A stretch of 64,000 nt of DNA from Dichotomocladium elegans (GCA_025716815.1 JAIXMN010000009.1:1-64000); one strand, 5' to 3'; counted from the stretch's first letter, positions 1 through 11,560 are shown. The notes: generated by a model from the letters alone, not told the origin. A program made the numbers and translations.

Positions 1-668
1 AGTCCTGTACAACCTCGCCATGGTGCTGGAGAATGTCAAGGCCGAGAATGCGGAACTTCTGAAGAACTCCGGCGCGTCTCATGCAATAGACATAGAGATG
101 TCCGAGGAGACTTATCGTCAAGAGCCCACAACACAGATAGTCGAAGATAGAGGGCCATCCTGTGCAGTTATACAGTCGAATCAAGAGTACCACTCAGCGC
201 TCCTACAATTACAAGAGGATCTCGAACGCGCGCGCATTGCTATCCAGGAACGAGACAGCTATCTGCTGGAAGCCCAAGCAGCCGTACAGGAGAACTATAT
301 GCTGAAGAACAGACTGTCTGAATTCGAACAGAAATGGACGATGGAATCAGAGGCGATGAAACTTGAATGCGAAGCTCTGACACAAACGAATGAAAAATTG
401 ACGGATGACCTCCAGTCGAGCGGAGAAATTGCAGATATCCTTGGGGCTCAAATCCTTGATTTGAAGGACTCCGTTGAGGAAGAACGAAACCAGCATGCGA
501 TTCACCGCGAGCTCATTGCCTCTCTCGAAAATAATATCAACGAGCTAAACAGCATATGTCAGGGTTACGATGTTTAATACTGCAGGGAGATTACAGGATG
601 CTGAAATCCAGCTAAGCAAGGAGAAGAAACAATGGGCAAGAATCGAAGAAAGCCTGCACAAAAAATAG
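1..668 (+). CDS. Coiled-coil protein, C-terminal part (5' end outside window)
   Basis: The reading frame is open to the left edge of the window, so this is the 3' end of a longer gene. The visible 190-odd residues are rich in E, K, L and Q with heptad-like spacing (for example around LQEDLERARIAIQERD), typical of a long coiled coil. No catalytic motif is present and no family is recognised. The frame stops at 577, but a second coiled-coil segment (DAEIQLSKEKKQWARIEESL) continues in another frame to a stop at 666-668. The two frames join only if 22 nt (564-585) or 28 nt (558-585) are removed. Both start with GT and end with CAG but are shorter than every other intron modelled here. Either this is an extremely short intron or the gene carries a frameshift. 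Confidence 0.55.
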
Positions 669-741
669 CTTGAGTAATAAGTAAAGTTTATATTCGAATT
701 ATGATTTTTCAGTCTGTGGCTGTTTGAGAGCTGGTGAAAGG

Positions 742-1007
742 TGTTAAACTGTGGGGGATGGATAAATCGAGTCTTTGAGACGGAGTCACAACATCGAGGT
801 TGGAAGAGAGTCGAGGCGTGTTTGTAGAAGGGGTGGATAAGTCGGCAATCCTCCTCAGTGTTTTATCACGAGCGGAAGTAAGTGAGACTGGATAAAGGTG
901 CTCTTTATTGTACCATGAGCTGCCTCGCTATAACAAATTGGTAAGCGGTGTTTCACGAGCTACTAAGAAGGTCATGTGATCTCCGCTCTAGAGTGATAAC
1001 TACAACA
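742..1007 (-). repeat. LTR of a Ty3/gypsy-type element (266 bp)
   Basis: The segment begins TGTTAAAC and ends CTACAACA, so it has the TG...CA inverted ends of an LTR. On the minus strand it follows the integrase/chromodomain ORF and is preceded by a G-rich tract (GGTGGGGGG, minus strand of about 1011-1019), as expected for a polypurine tract before a 3' LTR. No matching 5' LTR lies within the window on the other side of the element, so the copy is truncated. Confidence 0.6.
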
Positions 1008-1143
1008 TTACCCCCCACCAGGTTGAAGTCAACCGTCTAATGCCAATGAATCCAAGCATATGCAAGTGAATGAATAAAAGACCAATTCCTAGAAACATCT
1101 GCAAAACCCTAAAAAACCCAGTGGGAAAAAACGGGAAAGACGT

Positions 1144-2040
1144 TTACTTGCGCGAACGCTGAGAGCGCCTAGGGCCGACTGTTTTGGTTGGCTTCCTCCT
1201 GTTTCTCCTTGTGTATGGAGCACAGGTGTCCTCAGTTACATTTTGACATGTACTACTAGACTCTAATCTGCCATTCATATTGATAGCAGCTTGTCTGCGT
1301 TTCCAGTATTTGTCTATAATACTGAGGTCATTAAAGTTGGTGGCAGATACCCACGTGTCATCCTTTGCGGAATAGCCTTTCCAGCGGCAAAGGTATTCAT
1401 ATTTTCCACGTGTGCCTCGATGGTTGATGATTGCTTCAATCTCATAGAACTGATCATCCGATACAAGAGTATCTTTCGAAATGGCTTTGAGATGGTTTAC
1501 AGGAACGTCACGTGAAAGCAGATCATTGTCTTCATCGGCGAGGACATAACTATTGCCTCTACGACCTACCACAGTGAACGGGCCTTCGTAATTTTGGTCC
1601 GTCTTTGTCTTTTTATCCATATTAAGGATCATGACTTTTGTACCAACCGGATATTGTTCGACAATTCTATGTGTTCTTGCGAAATTGCGTTGGTCAATAT
1701 CGTGTACTGCTTTGATGCGCTTTCTAATAGCCGGAATGACCACAGATTGCATTTGTGCGACAATCATGTTCCTTTTTTCTACATCCTTCATTGAAGATTC
1801 GGATGACTTTTGCTTGGTGTAATCCACAAATTCATTCGGTTGTCTACCAAACATGAGTGCAAAAGGTCGGCTGTTATGAAGCCGGCTACGTATGTAGTTA
1901 TGTAACGTTGCATAAAATAAAACCTTTTGATTACTAACTACAACCCAGAAGTAAATGTATCTGTTTCTCTTTCTACTTTTTCTTCTCGCTATTTTGAAGA
2001 TCATTTTACCCTGCCATTTAACATTATTACGAGCACTCAT
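1144..2040 (-). pseudogene. Truncated Ty3/gypsy integrase with C-terminal chromodomain
   Basis: The 298-codon frame contains the end of an integrase core (SRPFALMFGRQPNEF, the region before the C-terminal domain), an integrase C-terminal SH3-like segment (VGTKVMILN...YEGPFTVVGRRGNSYVL) and a chromodomain (FYEIEAIINHRGTRGKYEYL followed by CRWKGY). This order is that of chromovirus-type Ty3/gypsy elements, where the chromodomain guides integration into heterochromatin. An in-frame stop lies just upstream of codon 1 and nothing resembling the DDE core, RNase H or reverse transcriptase follows, so it is a 5'-truncated remnant. The LTR at 742-1007 lies directly downstream. Confidence 0.75.
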
Positions 2041-2279
2041 ATCAATTCAAGGAAAGAAACTCACGAGTTGCCACAGGATATGCTTTGCGCACTACTAACT
2101 ATGCTGAATAACGAAAGGCCGAGGCTAGAAAGAAACTCAGCATTCCTCCGAGGATAGCTAGGGACATCACTGTTGCTTACCTCAGCGACGGCTAGCAATC
2201 CCTTAAACTTCGCTTTGGGCGCCCAAAGCTCTTGTCAGGCAAGAGACGGGTGCCGGTTATCCTGCTCTGTTTGGAGGGA

Positions 2280-2690
2280 ACCCTTGATCCTTATGGTGTA
2301 CATTCGATGATTCTTTCTGACAGTCATAATCGCATTTTCACAACGACAATCCGAAAAGAGTTGAACGAAATGGGGTTTCATCATGAACATCTGTCCTAAA
2401 GTGTGTTTTGAGACATAAACGCAAAGAAAGACGAATCGAAAGGGCTACAGATAAGCGCGAATGGACGATTCTCGATTCCTCCCCAGAAACGATGAGGGCC
2501 GTTCGAAAGGCTGCGTTCAAACCATATATTTTCTACTTTTAAGTTTGGGAAAGATGGTATCATGGTTTAGGGGCTGTTTCCGAGCTGGAGGATTGGGCCC
2601 TGTGGCGACGCAAACATTTTTTCACAACTTTTCGAACCAATGTCAAAATAGCAAGGAAAACGAGGTAAATCAAAGTGTATCTTGAGCTTT
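2280..2690 (+). pseudogene. Decayed Tc1/mariner-type transposase
   Basis: Translating across frames gives pieces typical of Tc1-like transposases in the right order: a helix-turn-helix tail (TTIRKELNEMGFHHEHLS), a basic stretch around 2400-2460 (RHKRKERRIERATDKREW), then the block before the second catalytic Asp (WFRGCFRAGGLGPVA at about 2560-2605, compare the family's VWGCF..G.GP). Stops and frame changes interrupt it. No catalytic DDE/D triad can be read and no inverted termini were found. Together with the neighbouring gypsy remnant it marks 0.7-2.7 kb as a transposon graveyard. Confidence 0.5.
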
Positions 2691-3429
2691 TTACGTAACA
2701 ATAATGATATTATTTAAGCACTTGACGCTGCTTTCAAACTATATAGATCACCAGAGAAGCTTTATTTCCAGTGTAGGGGATTGATACATTGCTGTTCCTG
2801 GCCCTGATATTCGACTGCTTTCTCCTCTTCTCATAAAAAAAAGAGTACATAATCTAGAGGTAATAAGGAGAGAAGAAATACTGTCCTGTGCGTATGTATC
2901 CCCATATATATGAGGAGCTGCTTACTGACGTGCTTAGTGGCGCTAGCCCCCTTCCTTTTCCAATATAATCCATGCGAGATGACCTCCCCGATACTCCTTG
3001 ATTGTTTTGGGAGGCTTCGGCACGCGGATGCATGGCCTTTTGTCTCAGAATAATTGCTGAATAAACGTCGCCTTGCTATGCAGCAGTTTGAATACTGCAT
3101 GTATACGAATGTCAGTGCTCCGCATTTAATATTTTTTGCCATTTAAGCCTCAAGAATAAATATCTTGTTTGATAACAGCTGAGACGAGATGGAGCGCAAA
3201 AGTACCTCCCACTTACAACTCCTTTGTAAAAAAAAAAAAGTACAGGCTCCTTTGATATAGAAACATGAACAGCGATCTCCTATTACTCTGCTCTTCATAT
3301 CTCCTGATGAAATGAGGATGAGCCAAGGTGTAAATTGACGAAGGAGAAAAGCCGTGGGATTCTTTTTTATCTCGCACATTTCTCGTATTCGATTTGTTTC
3401 CTCCCTCCCGTCAAAAAGAATTGAAGAGA
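2691..3429. other. Intergenic, no gene seen
   Basis: AT-rich stretch with short non-homologous reading frames on both strands. Nothing was recognised. It presumably holds the promoter and 5' UTR of the perilipin-like gene. Confidence 0.5.
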
Positions 3430-4743
3430 ATGACTTCTGGCGACTTTTATGGCTACTCGGGTATAAAATATGCCAAGTACGGATTATTTACTTTTTTATA
3501 AACACTCTATTACGTTCCAGAAGAAGACTACGAGAACAGAACAAGCCATGACAGTGCTTATCAAGTTGATCAAGATATCGGGGATGGCGATGTCAAAGAA
3601 TACGCATTGTCGCCAATTTCCACAGACTACCAAGATTCAACGACGGACGTGAGCGTCGAGGAAGATGAATATGATGGCCACATGTTCTCTTCACCCTCCT
3701 CACCTACGACGGAAGTCGCCTCAAGAAGCGAAAGCTTTGTAACCCGTTTATCGTCGATCCCAATTATTCAAGATGGCATGCAGAATGCTCAAAAGACTTT
3801 AGAAGGCCATATGCTTGGGCGCCTTGCGGGAAGGACCCTTTGGTCACTGTTCGAGCGGGCGCGACCGTATGTCGAACAGGAGCAGGCAAAGTGGCAGACC
3901 CAGATCGAAATGGCGAACGCATTTGGCCACAGATCACTTGATGCGGTTGAACAACGTTTCCCACTCATCATAAACGGATCAAGGCAGGACTTGAAGATGG
4001 CACCGAAGATTGTGGCTGATGAAATCAGAGCCATGTTATCACAAACAGTGCGCCAACTGCGTACTCCTGAATCAATCGGGCTTGCCATGGACAATCTCGA
4101 GGCAATGTTGGACCAATATTTCCCCGGAGATGAGGTAGACGAAGGCAGCGATGTTCTCATAGATCCAAAGGACGGTGCTAGGATTTCCGTGAGCGATGAT
4201 AGCGATGAGAGTAGGGATGCATCGTACTACCATATTCATAGAATGTATCGTATTGCCAATTCACTCTCGAGTCGGATCGCGCGCAAGATTGTCCATCAAC
4301 TTCAAGCGGACACCGACATTTCTGTCTCAGATTGGCTCGCAGGTCATTCACAGCAGGTCATTGACCAACTCGAGCACTTCAATTCCCAACTCCCCGAGCC
4401 TATTCAGCACCACGTCGTAATGCCTCTCATTCGTCTAGCTCAGCGGGAGATGGAGATTATCCGTCTTGAAGTTGAAAAGCCCGGCCTGTCCCCCGTCGAG
4501 CGAGCAAAAAACATCCTGGCCGTATCCCAGAACCATGTGGTCATGCCGCTTCTTCAACGTTCGGTCCAGAGCATGCGGAACCAAGTCATCTATTACAAGT
4601 CTTTGGCTCAAGAAAACAAGGCACATGTCATGAACGAGCTCTCTGCTAAAGTGCCTGTCCTAGGTCATGTTGCACCTATCTCTGCGTTTGCATCCCAATA
4701 CTACAGAAATAGCCAGCCCGAAGAGGCTGCTTCTTTTAAATAA
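3430..4743 (+). CDS. Perilipin-like lipid-droplet protein
   Basis: Two exons, 3430-3460 and 3521-4743, encode 417 residues. The ATG at 3430 was chosen because splicing the 60-nt GT-AG intron joins MTSGDFYGYS in frame to EEDYENRTSHDSAYQ. The N-terminal 50 residues are acidic. Residues about 60-135 (VTRLSSIPIIQDG...AFGHRSLDAVEQRFPLI) resemble the start of the perilipin/CAP20 family: a short Ile/Pro-Val segment, then amphipathic helices, then a D/E-V-x-x-x-FP motif. The rest is helical with no transmembrane segment, which suits a protein coating lipid droplets. Family members shield stored triglyceride and are often PKA targets in fungi. The middle (residues about 195-225) carries an acidic Ser/Asp insertion. 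The family call rests on a weak N-terminal pattern; a generic amphipathic helical protein is the alternative. Confidence 0.55.
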
Positions 4744-4990
4744 CAATTCATAAAATATAGTGTCAATCGCGTGGCAGAGTTCTGTAGTTTTACACCATTT
4801 CTACCCTATCATTAAAGAGTACATCCTTTTTGTATTCAGATCCATTGCTGATTGGTTAATGCTTTTGTCAGGGCCTTAATAACTTTTGAAAGAACCTCTT
4901 GTATTCCCCACCCCCCCACCCCGCCTTCTTTCTCACACGCACGTGTTACATATTCCCTGTTCTTCATACCTGTCATTGTTGACTTTTCCA

Positions 4991-7475
4991 ATGAGCTTAA
5001 CAACACGCAGCAAACGCAGGGTCGAGAATGGCTCCTACGCAAGAGGTATGCCTGCTGTTCAATCGGTCGAAGATCTAATATCAGCAAAACGTCAGAAGAC
5101 GGAATTTGTCGATAAGAGCAATCAACTTGAGTTGGTACGATAACAATAAATCGACTTTTATGCGTGGCACATTATGAATAAGCTTTACGATCTCTAGCTG
5201 TTTGCGCAATTACACGAGTCTTCTCTTGACGATGATTTTGACGACAGCTCCGCGCAGAGTCCAGAAGCTCGGCCCAAACCGGATCTGAAAGAAAAGCAAG
5301 ATCTGTTAGAAAGCGATCAATCCGAAACCGAGAGTGATCGCGAAGAAATGTTCGAGCAATTTGCAGCAGCGGATGAAATACTAGACCAAAGTCAGTCTGA
5401 GCGAATCAAGGAGGTGTGTATTATATATCCTCCTCAACTTCAGCTTTCCATTGATGGTCTTTTCTTCCGAAGATTCTTCAAAAACCATTAGCAGAAACGG
5501 GCCAAAAAGAAGAGTATCATTTTTTTCGGCGGAAATGCAGGGTGAGGATTTATCATCGCGTGTAATATGTGCGCAGTAGGGCTTACATGCTCTCTCACTT
5601 TCTGCTATTGATTTAGCTGCCTGATCCGCTCTGGATTGAAGACAATTATCCAGTATTGGAGACCTCTACACGAGATCGAGAAAATTTCATTTACGATATG
5701 TCTGCAAGTACGTTGTGCCTTAACTCTCGGAACGCTTTTACCGATCTTCTAATCTAACCCGCCGACTCTGTCATCAGCTGCGGAGGGTCGCAAGTTTTTA
5801 TTGCATAGTGGCTGTATCCGCAGCTGGTTCCGGCGCGACTGGGCATGTCCTCACACTCTGTACCAATGGCTTTTCCAAATAGGTAAATAAGATCAAAAGG
5901 GGCGTCGTATATCTTCTTTTACTAACGTGACCGTGGGATCACCAAAAGTTGCGTTTGAGACTGATCAAGCGGTGGCAAAACATGCTTACGAGACCTTGAC
6001 TGCACTCTGGTCCAACTTGGCATGTAATGATGTTGTTGAATCGTCGTCCAGGTGAATAACTGAGACCAGTAGGGTGCGGAGCCTGCGCAATACGTGAGAG
6101 ACGAAGACTTGAAGGGCGAAAGAAACCAAAACAGGCATATCGACATCGATGAATTCATCTATGTCCTGAAGAACTATGGTGCGGTCAAATCAGAACTGGC
6201 GGAGGATTGCAACGGGATTCCGCCGTTGACGAATTCGTTACTTTCGATCGAAGACTGGTCGGGACAGGCCGGAGAGCAACGGATTCCTTTGAACCAGTTT
6301 ATGCTGGTTCTTCGGCTTTTCGGCTACTCGGTGCGGAACTGGTAAATCAAGAGAATGAGTTAAGCTATAAATGACTATGAAATTGAGATCACCTTAGGCC
6401 TGAAGCGTACCGACAAGTAGGGATCAAGTATGTTATTCGACTCATGTTTCAGATCTCACTCGACCGGGTTGGGAGCTTTATAGTGCGAGAATTGCAGGAT
6501 GGTATTGAGTCTTGTCTTTCCGTACTGAGTGAGAGCAACTGGAAAACTGAGGTAGCGATCTTCTTGGATGGGATAATACGAGATCCACTCATTAGTGAAT
6601 ATACTTTACAGGTACAAATGCTTGTGAATGAGTTATGCACACGCTTCAATACTGTCGATCTGCAGCACCAACTTCTGCAAGTGATGAAGCCGACCTATGA
6701 TCGTTGCATATACATGAGGCGTTTGATCGCGCTGACTTCCCTTGTTCAAGCTATTCCCCCCAGAGTAGATCCCGATCCACTTAACTCTATGCCCTCTGGC
6801 TCGGCTCCCGAGGAGCAGCCGGAATCGACGAGCACGGTTTCTAGTAATAGCCCGAACACGTCCGAATACGAGACTGCAAGCTTGGAGCTGAGCGGAGACG
6901 AAAGCTTTCTTTCATTTGCCGACAGTGACACAGAATCGATCAATAAGGAAAGGGACATGGCAATGCTCGACTCGACGATGAATGCGACGGAAACCAGCGA
7001 CAGCGATATTGCCATGCAACAGATCGATAACACCATTACACGGAATGTTATCGCATCTATTGGAACAGATAACATCCTCCAGGAAACGCTTGACGTTCTC
7101 GTAAATCCTAAAAGTATATTTCAACAACGAACCCATCACGACTATAGGATACTTTTGTACCATACCAATTTTCTAGACGCTTGTATCGGCAGCGATGAGG
7201 AGGAATTGTTTCAAGAGCAGGTTTGTCTGAGCCATCTCTTTCGAAAGAAGATGAGATGACATTCATTCTAAATATAGCAAATAATCAACGAGATCATCAA
7301 AAAACTCCAAGTGTTAAATCGTCGGATAGGTTCGTAACTGCAAAAGGGGAAAAGGGAAGGCAACGCAAAACTACTGGGCATGCGGGTGACTTTGATTGTA
7401 TTTCTCCTTTTAGGTGGTCGATCCACGGGAACACTTGAGCGAATGATGGTAAACTTTATTTGCAAGAGCGCATAA
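4991..7475 (+). CDS. Putative CANIN/SLF2-like (SMC5/6 cofactor) protein
   Basis: Ten exons can be joined: 4991-5134, 5198-5413, 5473-5541, 5617-5707, 5778-5882, 5949-about 6034, 6073-6341, 6398-7220, 7278-7329, 7414-7475, giving about 638 residues. The only unclear junction is exon 6/7. There the best GT donors are 6032 or 6035, since the better-looking donor at 6024 breaks the frame. The N-terminus is basic then acidic and disordered (TRSKRR; many D/E/S). The core is helical, with LPDPLWIEDNYPVLE, CIRSWFRRDWACPHTLYQWL and repeated amphipathic helices, followed by a Ser-rich acidic insert (about residues 465-570). This architecture recalls the CANIN domain of SLF2/FAM178 proteins, which bring SMC5/6 to DNA damage. 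That match is from memory of the family and is tentative. No enzyme motif is present. Confidence 0.45.
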
Positions 7476-7803
7476 ACCGCGTATTAAACAGCAATCGCCG
7501 ATGTATGTTTGTAGGCAAGCGCAGCGATACAACGATTATGGAATCGGCTTGCTTATGGCATAAGCAGGAAGCCCACGAACGGCATAAAGCGCGCAGTTTT
7601 ATGAGATGTATAAACAACGGACGTTTCCGAGCAAAACTATGCCATCGTCGACCCATCCAACAGAATTTAACCCCGCTAAAGCATGTTCGCTCACAACGGA
7701 CACGCTTTTTCCCTTTCTCTTTTCCATAGCATTTCCCTCTTGTACATTTCTCTCCATATAATCTAGCTTGCCATGGTACTTTAACGCATTAGATAAAAGA
7801 AGC
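7476..7803. other. Intergenic region upstream of the Rab gene
   Basis: About 330 nt between the preceding stop and the Rab start. It ends in a pyrimidine-rich stretch (7705-7760) typical of a promoter/5' UTR here. No further gene was recognised. Confidence 0.5.
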
Positions 7804-8899
7804 ATGCCAATGGAAACTCTAACCGTGGCATTGGCGCAACAGAGCGAAGTGAGAGAATACCTCTACAAGATTTTAGTCGTTGGGGACCTGGGTACTGGCA
7901 AGACATCCATCATTCGCCGTTATGTGCACAACATCTTCTCCAGTAATTACAAGTCAACGGTAAGCTTAACCGAGAAGAGTGTACTTTTTTATTTTTCCTT
8001 TTAAGTGTCTGCATATATATTTTTGACCTGTAATCTCCCTCACTCGCTCACTCGTGCGCGAGCGCGCGCTCTTTCTCTTTCTCTCGGTCTTCCCTCTCTA
8101 ACTGTCCCTCTCTATGTCTTTTTTTTTTTGGGTTGCAGATCGGAGTTGATTTCGCACTTAAGGTCATCCAGTGGTCACCCGAAGTCATTGTGCGGTTGCA
8201 GTTGTGGGACATTGCGGGCCAAGAACGGTTCGGCAACATGACGCGTGTCTATTACAAGGAAGCTCTCGGTGCATTTGTTGTTTGCGATCTTACACGTCAG
8301 ACAACGTTTGAGGGTGTCACAAAATGGAAGAATGATATTGATGCTAAAGTGACCCTGCCCGAAGCCTGGGGCGGAGGACGGATTCCGGTGGTCTTGTTGG
8401 CAAACAAGGTATTCATCACGACGTCATGTCGATCCTCTTTCCCTTCAACTTACCTCCCCACTCCTCTCCCCACCCCACCCCCAAAAAAAATACACATGGT
8501 GTACTTACGTTTCTATTGTTACTGCCCCATACCACCAACGTCATCCCGCCCCGGAAAAAATCCATTTCAGAGTGATCTCGTAAGTGAAGGTCACGGCCAG
8601 CACGTGAATCATGCAGAAATGGATGAGCTGTGCGAGAAACACGGATTTATCAAATGGCAAGTGACTTTGTGATGCACGCATACATACACACACATATATT
8701 TGCGACATTACTAAAGGACGAGGTTACCAGGTTCGAGACATCCGCAAAAGACAATACCAATATTGATGACGCAGCCCGATACCTGATCAAAGCGGTGCTG
8801 GATATTGAAGAAGCACACCACCCGGCGGATATCGATGATGAGCAAATTGTCCATCTCGACAACGAATCAGGAGCGAATAACGGAACCGGATGCTGCTAA
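7804..8899 (+). CDS. Rab32/38-family small GTPase
   Basis: Four exons (7804-7959, 8139-8408, 8571-8656, 8731-8899) give 226 residues. All Rab motifs are present: P-loop GDLGTGKTS, switch I ending IGVDFALKVI, switch II WDIAGQERFGNMTRVYY, base-binding LLANKSD and ETSAK, and a C-terminal CC for geranylgeranylation. The stretch IGVDFALKV...QLWDIAGQERFGNMTRVYYKEA and the segment GFIKW-FETSAK are characteristic of the Rab32/38 branch, which serves lysosome-related organelles and mitochondria in animals and phagosomes in amoebae. The P-loop has Thr where most members have Val. The last intron is best read as GC-AG (donor GCAAGT at 8657), because only that junction yields uninterrupted KWFETSAK. A GT-AG alternative (8661-8721) would insert four residues. 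A polypyrimidine-rich first intron spans 7960-8138. Confidence 0.9.
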
Positions 8900-9025
8900 A
8901 GATACCAAAAATACACACTGATACTCAATTCCCCCACCCATTCCCCCAAAAAGAAGAAGAGAAAGACAGGGACTATGTACAATACATATAATATACATGT
9001 ACGTTTCTTATACTTTTATGCTTGT

Positions 9026-10046
9026 TTAATGGTCGTCTTCTTCTGGTCCAGGGCAATTCTCGGCAAGGTCTTGCTGATCATCGTATTTTGCTCCGCACCA
9101 GAAACAGTACATGTGCTCAGTCCGAAGATAGCCCACAAGCCGCTCCAGCCGATCGTCCAACTGATATTATTTGTTTGAGTGCTGTTCCTTCGATCCCATC
9201 TCTAGACTTACCGGTAGCGCCCTGAGCTCTTCCATTTCTTCCTCGGGATAGGGTAGCTTCTCCGTTTCTTCCTCGTCGGCGTGATCTTCTTCGTCTCCTT
9301 TGTCTTTTTCTGGAATATTAAATATCCATAAAACGTTGGCCTGTAATACTCCTGAGTTAGAAACGAATGAAGTTCTTTCCCCCCTCTGCCTTTACCTCAA
9401 TGCCTTTTCCTTTATCTAGTCCTTCAACAAGGGATGCTGCTGCCGCCGCACGGCGTTCTGTATGTGCCTCTCGAGCGCGTTGGGCCATCAAGTTCCGGTA
9501 GTCTTCTGGATCGACGTGGATTCTTTTCGATTCTTGTTCCTTAGCCTCTTCATCCAATGCGCGCTTGGTGCCAACCCCGCTCCTGCCTACCTCCATCGTC
9601 AGACTTTCTTGCACATACACGCACACATACACATACGCTGCGATCATTCTATACCTTGCTTCAACTCGATAGCAATAGGCGCCTTGAGTCCTTCACCGGA
9701 TTTACCAAGGGCCATGCCTTTTCTGCAGAATCAAAAAAGAAGAGCGATGCTCGAGCTGTCAATGAATCCGTGGCACATCCAGGTGTCAAGAACACCCCCC
9801 ATCCCCGTTTACGCACTTGAAGCCCATCTTCATGAGCATTTGCATCCCTTTGTTTCCTTCAGCGACGGATTCTTGAAGTCCCTTTTCGCGGGCTTCTTGC
9901 TCCAGCTGAGCGCGTGGCTTTATATATGCTTTTTGCTGTTGTTCTCGGAGCTGATCTTTTCGCCGTTGACTATATGTTTTGGGTTGTTCGTCCTCGGGCG
10001 TAACGAGAAACTTTGAAGACATGTAATCTTCTTCTGAATCACTCAT
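9026..10046 (-). CDS. G-patch domain protein, GPATCH11-like
   Basis: Five exons in + coordinates (10046-9817, 9722-9655, 9586-9396, 9340-9212, 9160-9026) encode 250 residues. The protein starts MSDSEEDYMSSKF, has a basic Gln/Arg helix, then a G-patch (MLMKMGFKKGMALGKSGEGL, about residues 66-95) whose glycine-rich loop is rebuilt exactly by splicing intron 1. A charged helical region and an acidic linker follow. It ends with the Cys-containing DUF4187 module (HMYCFWCGAKYDD), the pairing that defines GPATCH11/CCDC75. G-patch proteins activate DEAH-box RNA helicases; GPATCH11 is a nuclear, spliceosome-associated protein in animals. All splice junctions are GT-AG. It is convergent with the Rab gene, the two stops being about 130 nt apart. 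Confidence 0.85.
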
Positions 10047-10482
10047 TATTAGGGATTGGAGAACTCTCTCTCTCTCTCTCTCTCTCCTTTTTCAAAAAAA
10101 AAAAAAGGTTTCTTTATGCATTTTATCACTCAGCCCAACGCGAGTCTATGTATCCCAAATGATTGGCTCCGTCAGAATAAAAACATTTTGGGCAGCACAG
10201 GCAACAAAAAAAGCTCGCCCCCCTCCATCACTACCTCAAGTGGGGCGGCGAATGAATTTTTCCTTCCGGGTATGGGTGTAAGTGTGTGTCTGAAAGTCAA
10301 CTAGCTCCTCCTCTTTTCTCCCCTCAGTGCATCGGTAAGTCGGTCGATATCCATAAGGGCAAGGGCATTCCAGCCATCCAAAGAGCGAAAAGACAGATGG
10401 ATGGATGCATTGAAGGATCGATTGGGATTAATTTGGATTTATTTTTTATTTTTCTACTCTTCATTAGGGATATCAGCTAACC
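10047..10482. promoter_or_regulatory. Shared upstream region of the GPATCH11-like and uL6 genes
   Basis: About 440 nt between two divergently transcribed genes, so it must hold both promoters. It contains a (CT)n run at 10064-10085 and a T-rich stretch just before the uL6 start. No specific factor site was identified. Confidence 0.4.
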
Positions 10483-11164
10483 ATGAAGGTAAAGAAAAAT
10501 TGAATTCCCCCATTCTTCTTCCATTCCCGGGTACCGAACTGATTGTACCCATTCAAAACTCGCAACGACCAAAATATTAATAATCGAACGTCAACACAAT
10601 CAACAGGACATTTACAAGGATGACGAGCTCACCATTCCCGAGGGCGTTACTGTCAGCGTCAAGTCGCGCATTGTGAATGTCAAGGGCCCCCGTGGTGAGT
10701 TGACCAAGAACCTCCGTCACTTGAACATTGAGATCAAGTTCGAGGGTAAGAACAAGCTCAAGTTCACTGTGTACCACGGCGTCCGCAAGCACGTCGCTTC
10801 TATCCGCACCGTCCGCTCCTTGGTCAACAACATGATCACTGGTGTCACCAAGGGCTTCGAGTACAAGCTTCGCTATGTCTACGCCCATTTTCCCATCAAC
10901 GTTATCGTCAATGGTAACGGCGATGCCGTCGAGATCCGCAACTTCTTGGGCCAGAAGGTCGTCTTCCACGTCAAGATGCGCGAGGGTGTCAAGTGCGAGG
11001 CTTCCAAGGCCCAGAAGGACGAGTTGGTCATCACTGGTAACGATCTCGAGGCCGTTTCCCAGAGCGCTGCCGACATTCAGCAAACCTGCCGCGTCAAGAA
11101 CAAGGATATCCGTAAGTTCTTGGACGGTATCTACGTCTCCGAGCGCAACGTCCTTGAGGCCTAA
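10483..11164 (+). CDS. RPL9: 60S ribosomal protein uL6 (RPL9)
   Basis: Exon 1 is only ATG AAG (10483-10488); a 118-nt intron follows and exon 2 runs 10607-11164, giving 187 residues. The sequence is a clear eukaryotic uL6: [22 protein letters not shown] at the start, [21 protein letters not shown], and [13 protein letters not shown] near the end. The protein binds 28S rRNA near the sarcin-ricin loop and factor-binding site of the large subunit. Codon use is strongly biased to C-ending codons, as expected for a highly expressed gene, and produces a long antisense shadow frame that should be ignored. An intron immediately after the first codons is typical of fungal ribosomal-protein genes and may carry regulatory elements. 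Confidence 0.97.
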
Positions 11165-11560
11165 GCAACAGGTCAACATGCGTGTTGTTTAAATAAATAA
11201 AAACAAGATTTGATGGTTCGCGCGGAACATACCTTGGTTCTTTACAATTAACGTAGGAAAATAAACTCTGATATGAGTATTGCTTTGTGTTGTCCCACAT
11301 TTATGGGTTTGCACATTTTAGCATTCCTAATTCGAATTTCTCGAGATCTTCACATTACTTTTCGTTTTGCCGAATACACACTTTCGACGCATATACGCAC
11401 CCAACCCGCCTCGGCGTCTAGATTGAGTACTTCTGCTAGGTCATTTCTCGCTCTCCACGGCGATTTGCCCAAGTTTAAGTGAGTGAGCAGTGTATCTTCG
11501 CATCTCTAACGACATAGTGGAAACATGTTGGGCGAATCCTTACGTCAGAATCGATTGATA
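11165..11560. other. 3' flank of uL6, no gene seen
   Basis: Contains AATAAA-like sequence (about 11192-11202) just after the uL6 stop, consistent with a polyadenylation signal. Nothing else was recognised before the dispersed repeat. Confidence 0.4.

Noticed and set aside
6024..6072. Intron with donor GTAATG in the CANIN-like gene
   Set aside because: It shifts the frame and creates an early stop; donors at 6032 or 6035 keep the frame.
10577..11179. A 200-codon open frame antisense to uL6
   Set aside because: It is a mirror of the strong codon bias of the ribosomal gene; Leu/Asp/Val-rich composition and no independent support.
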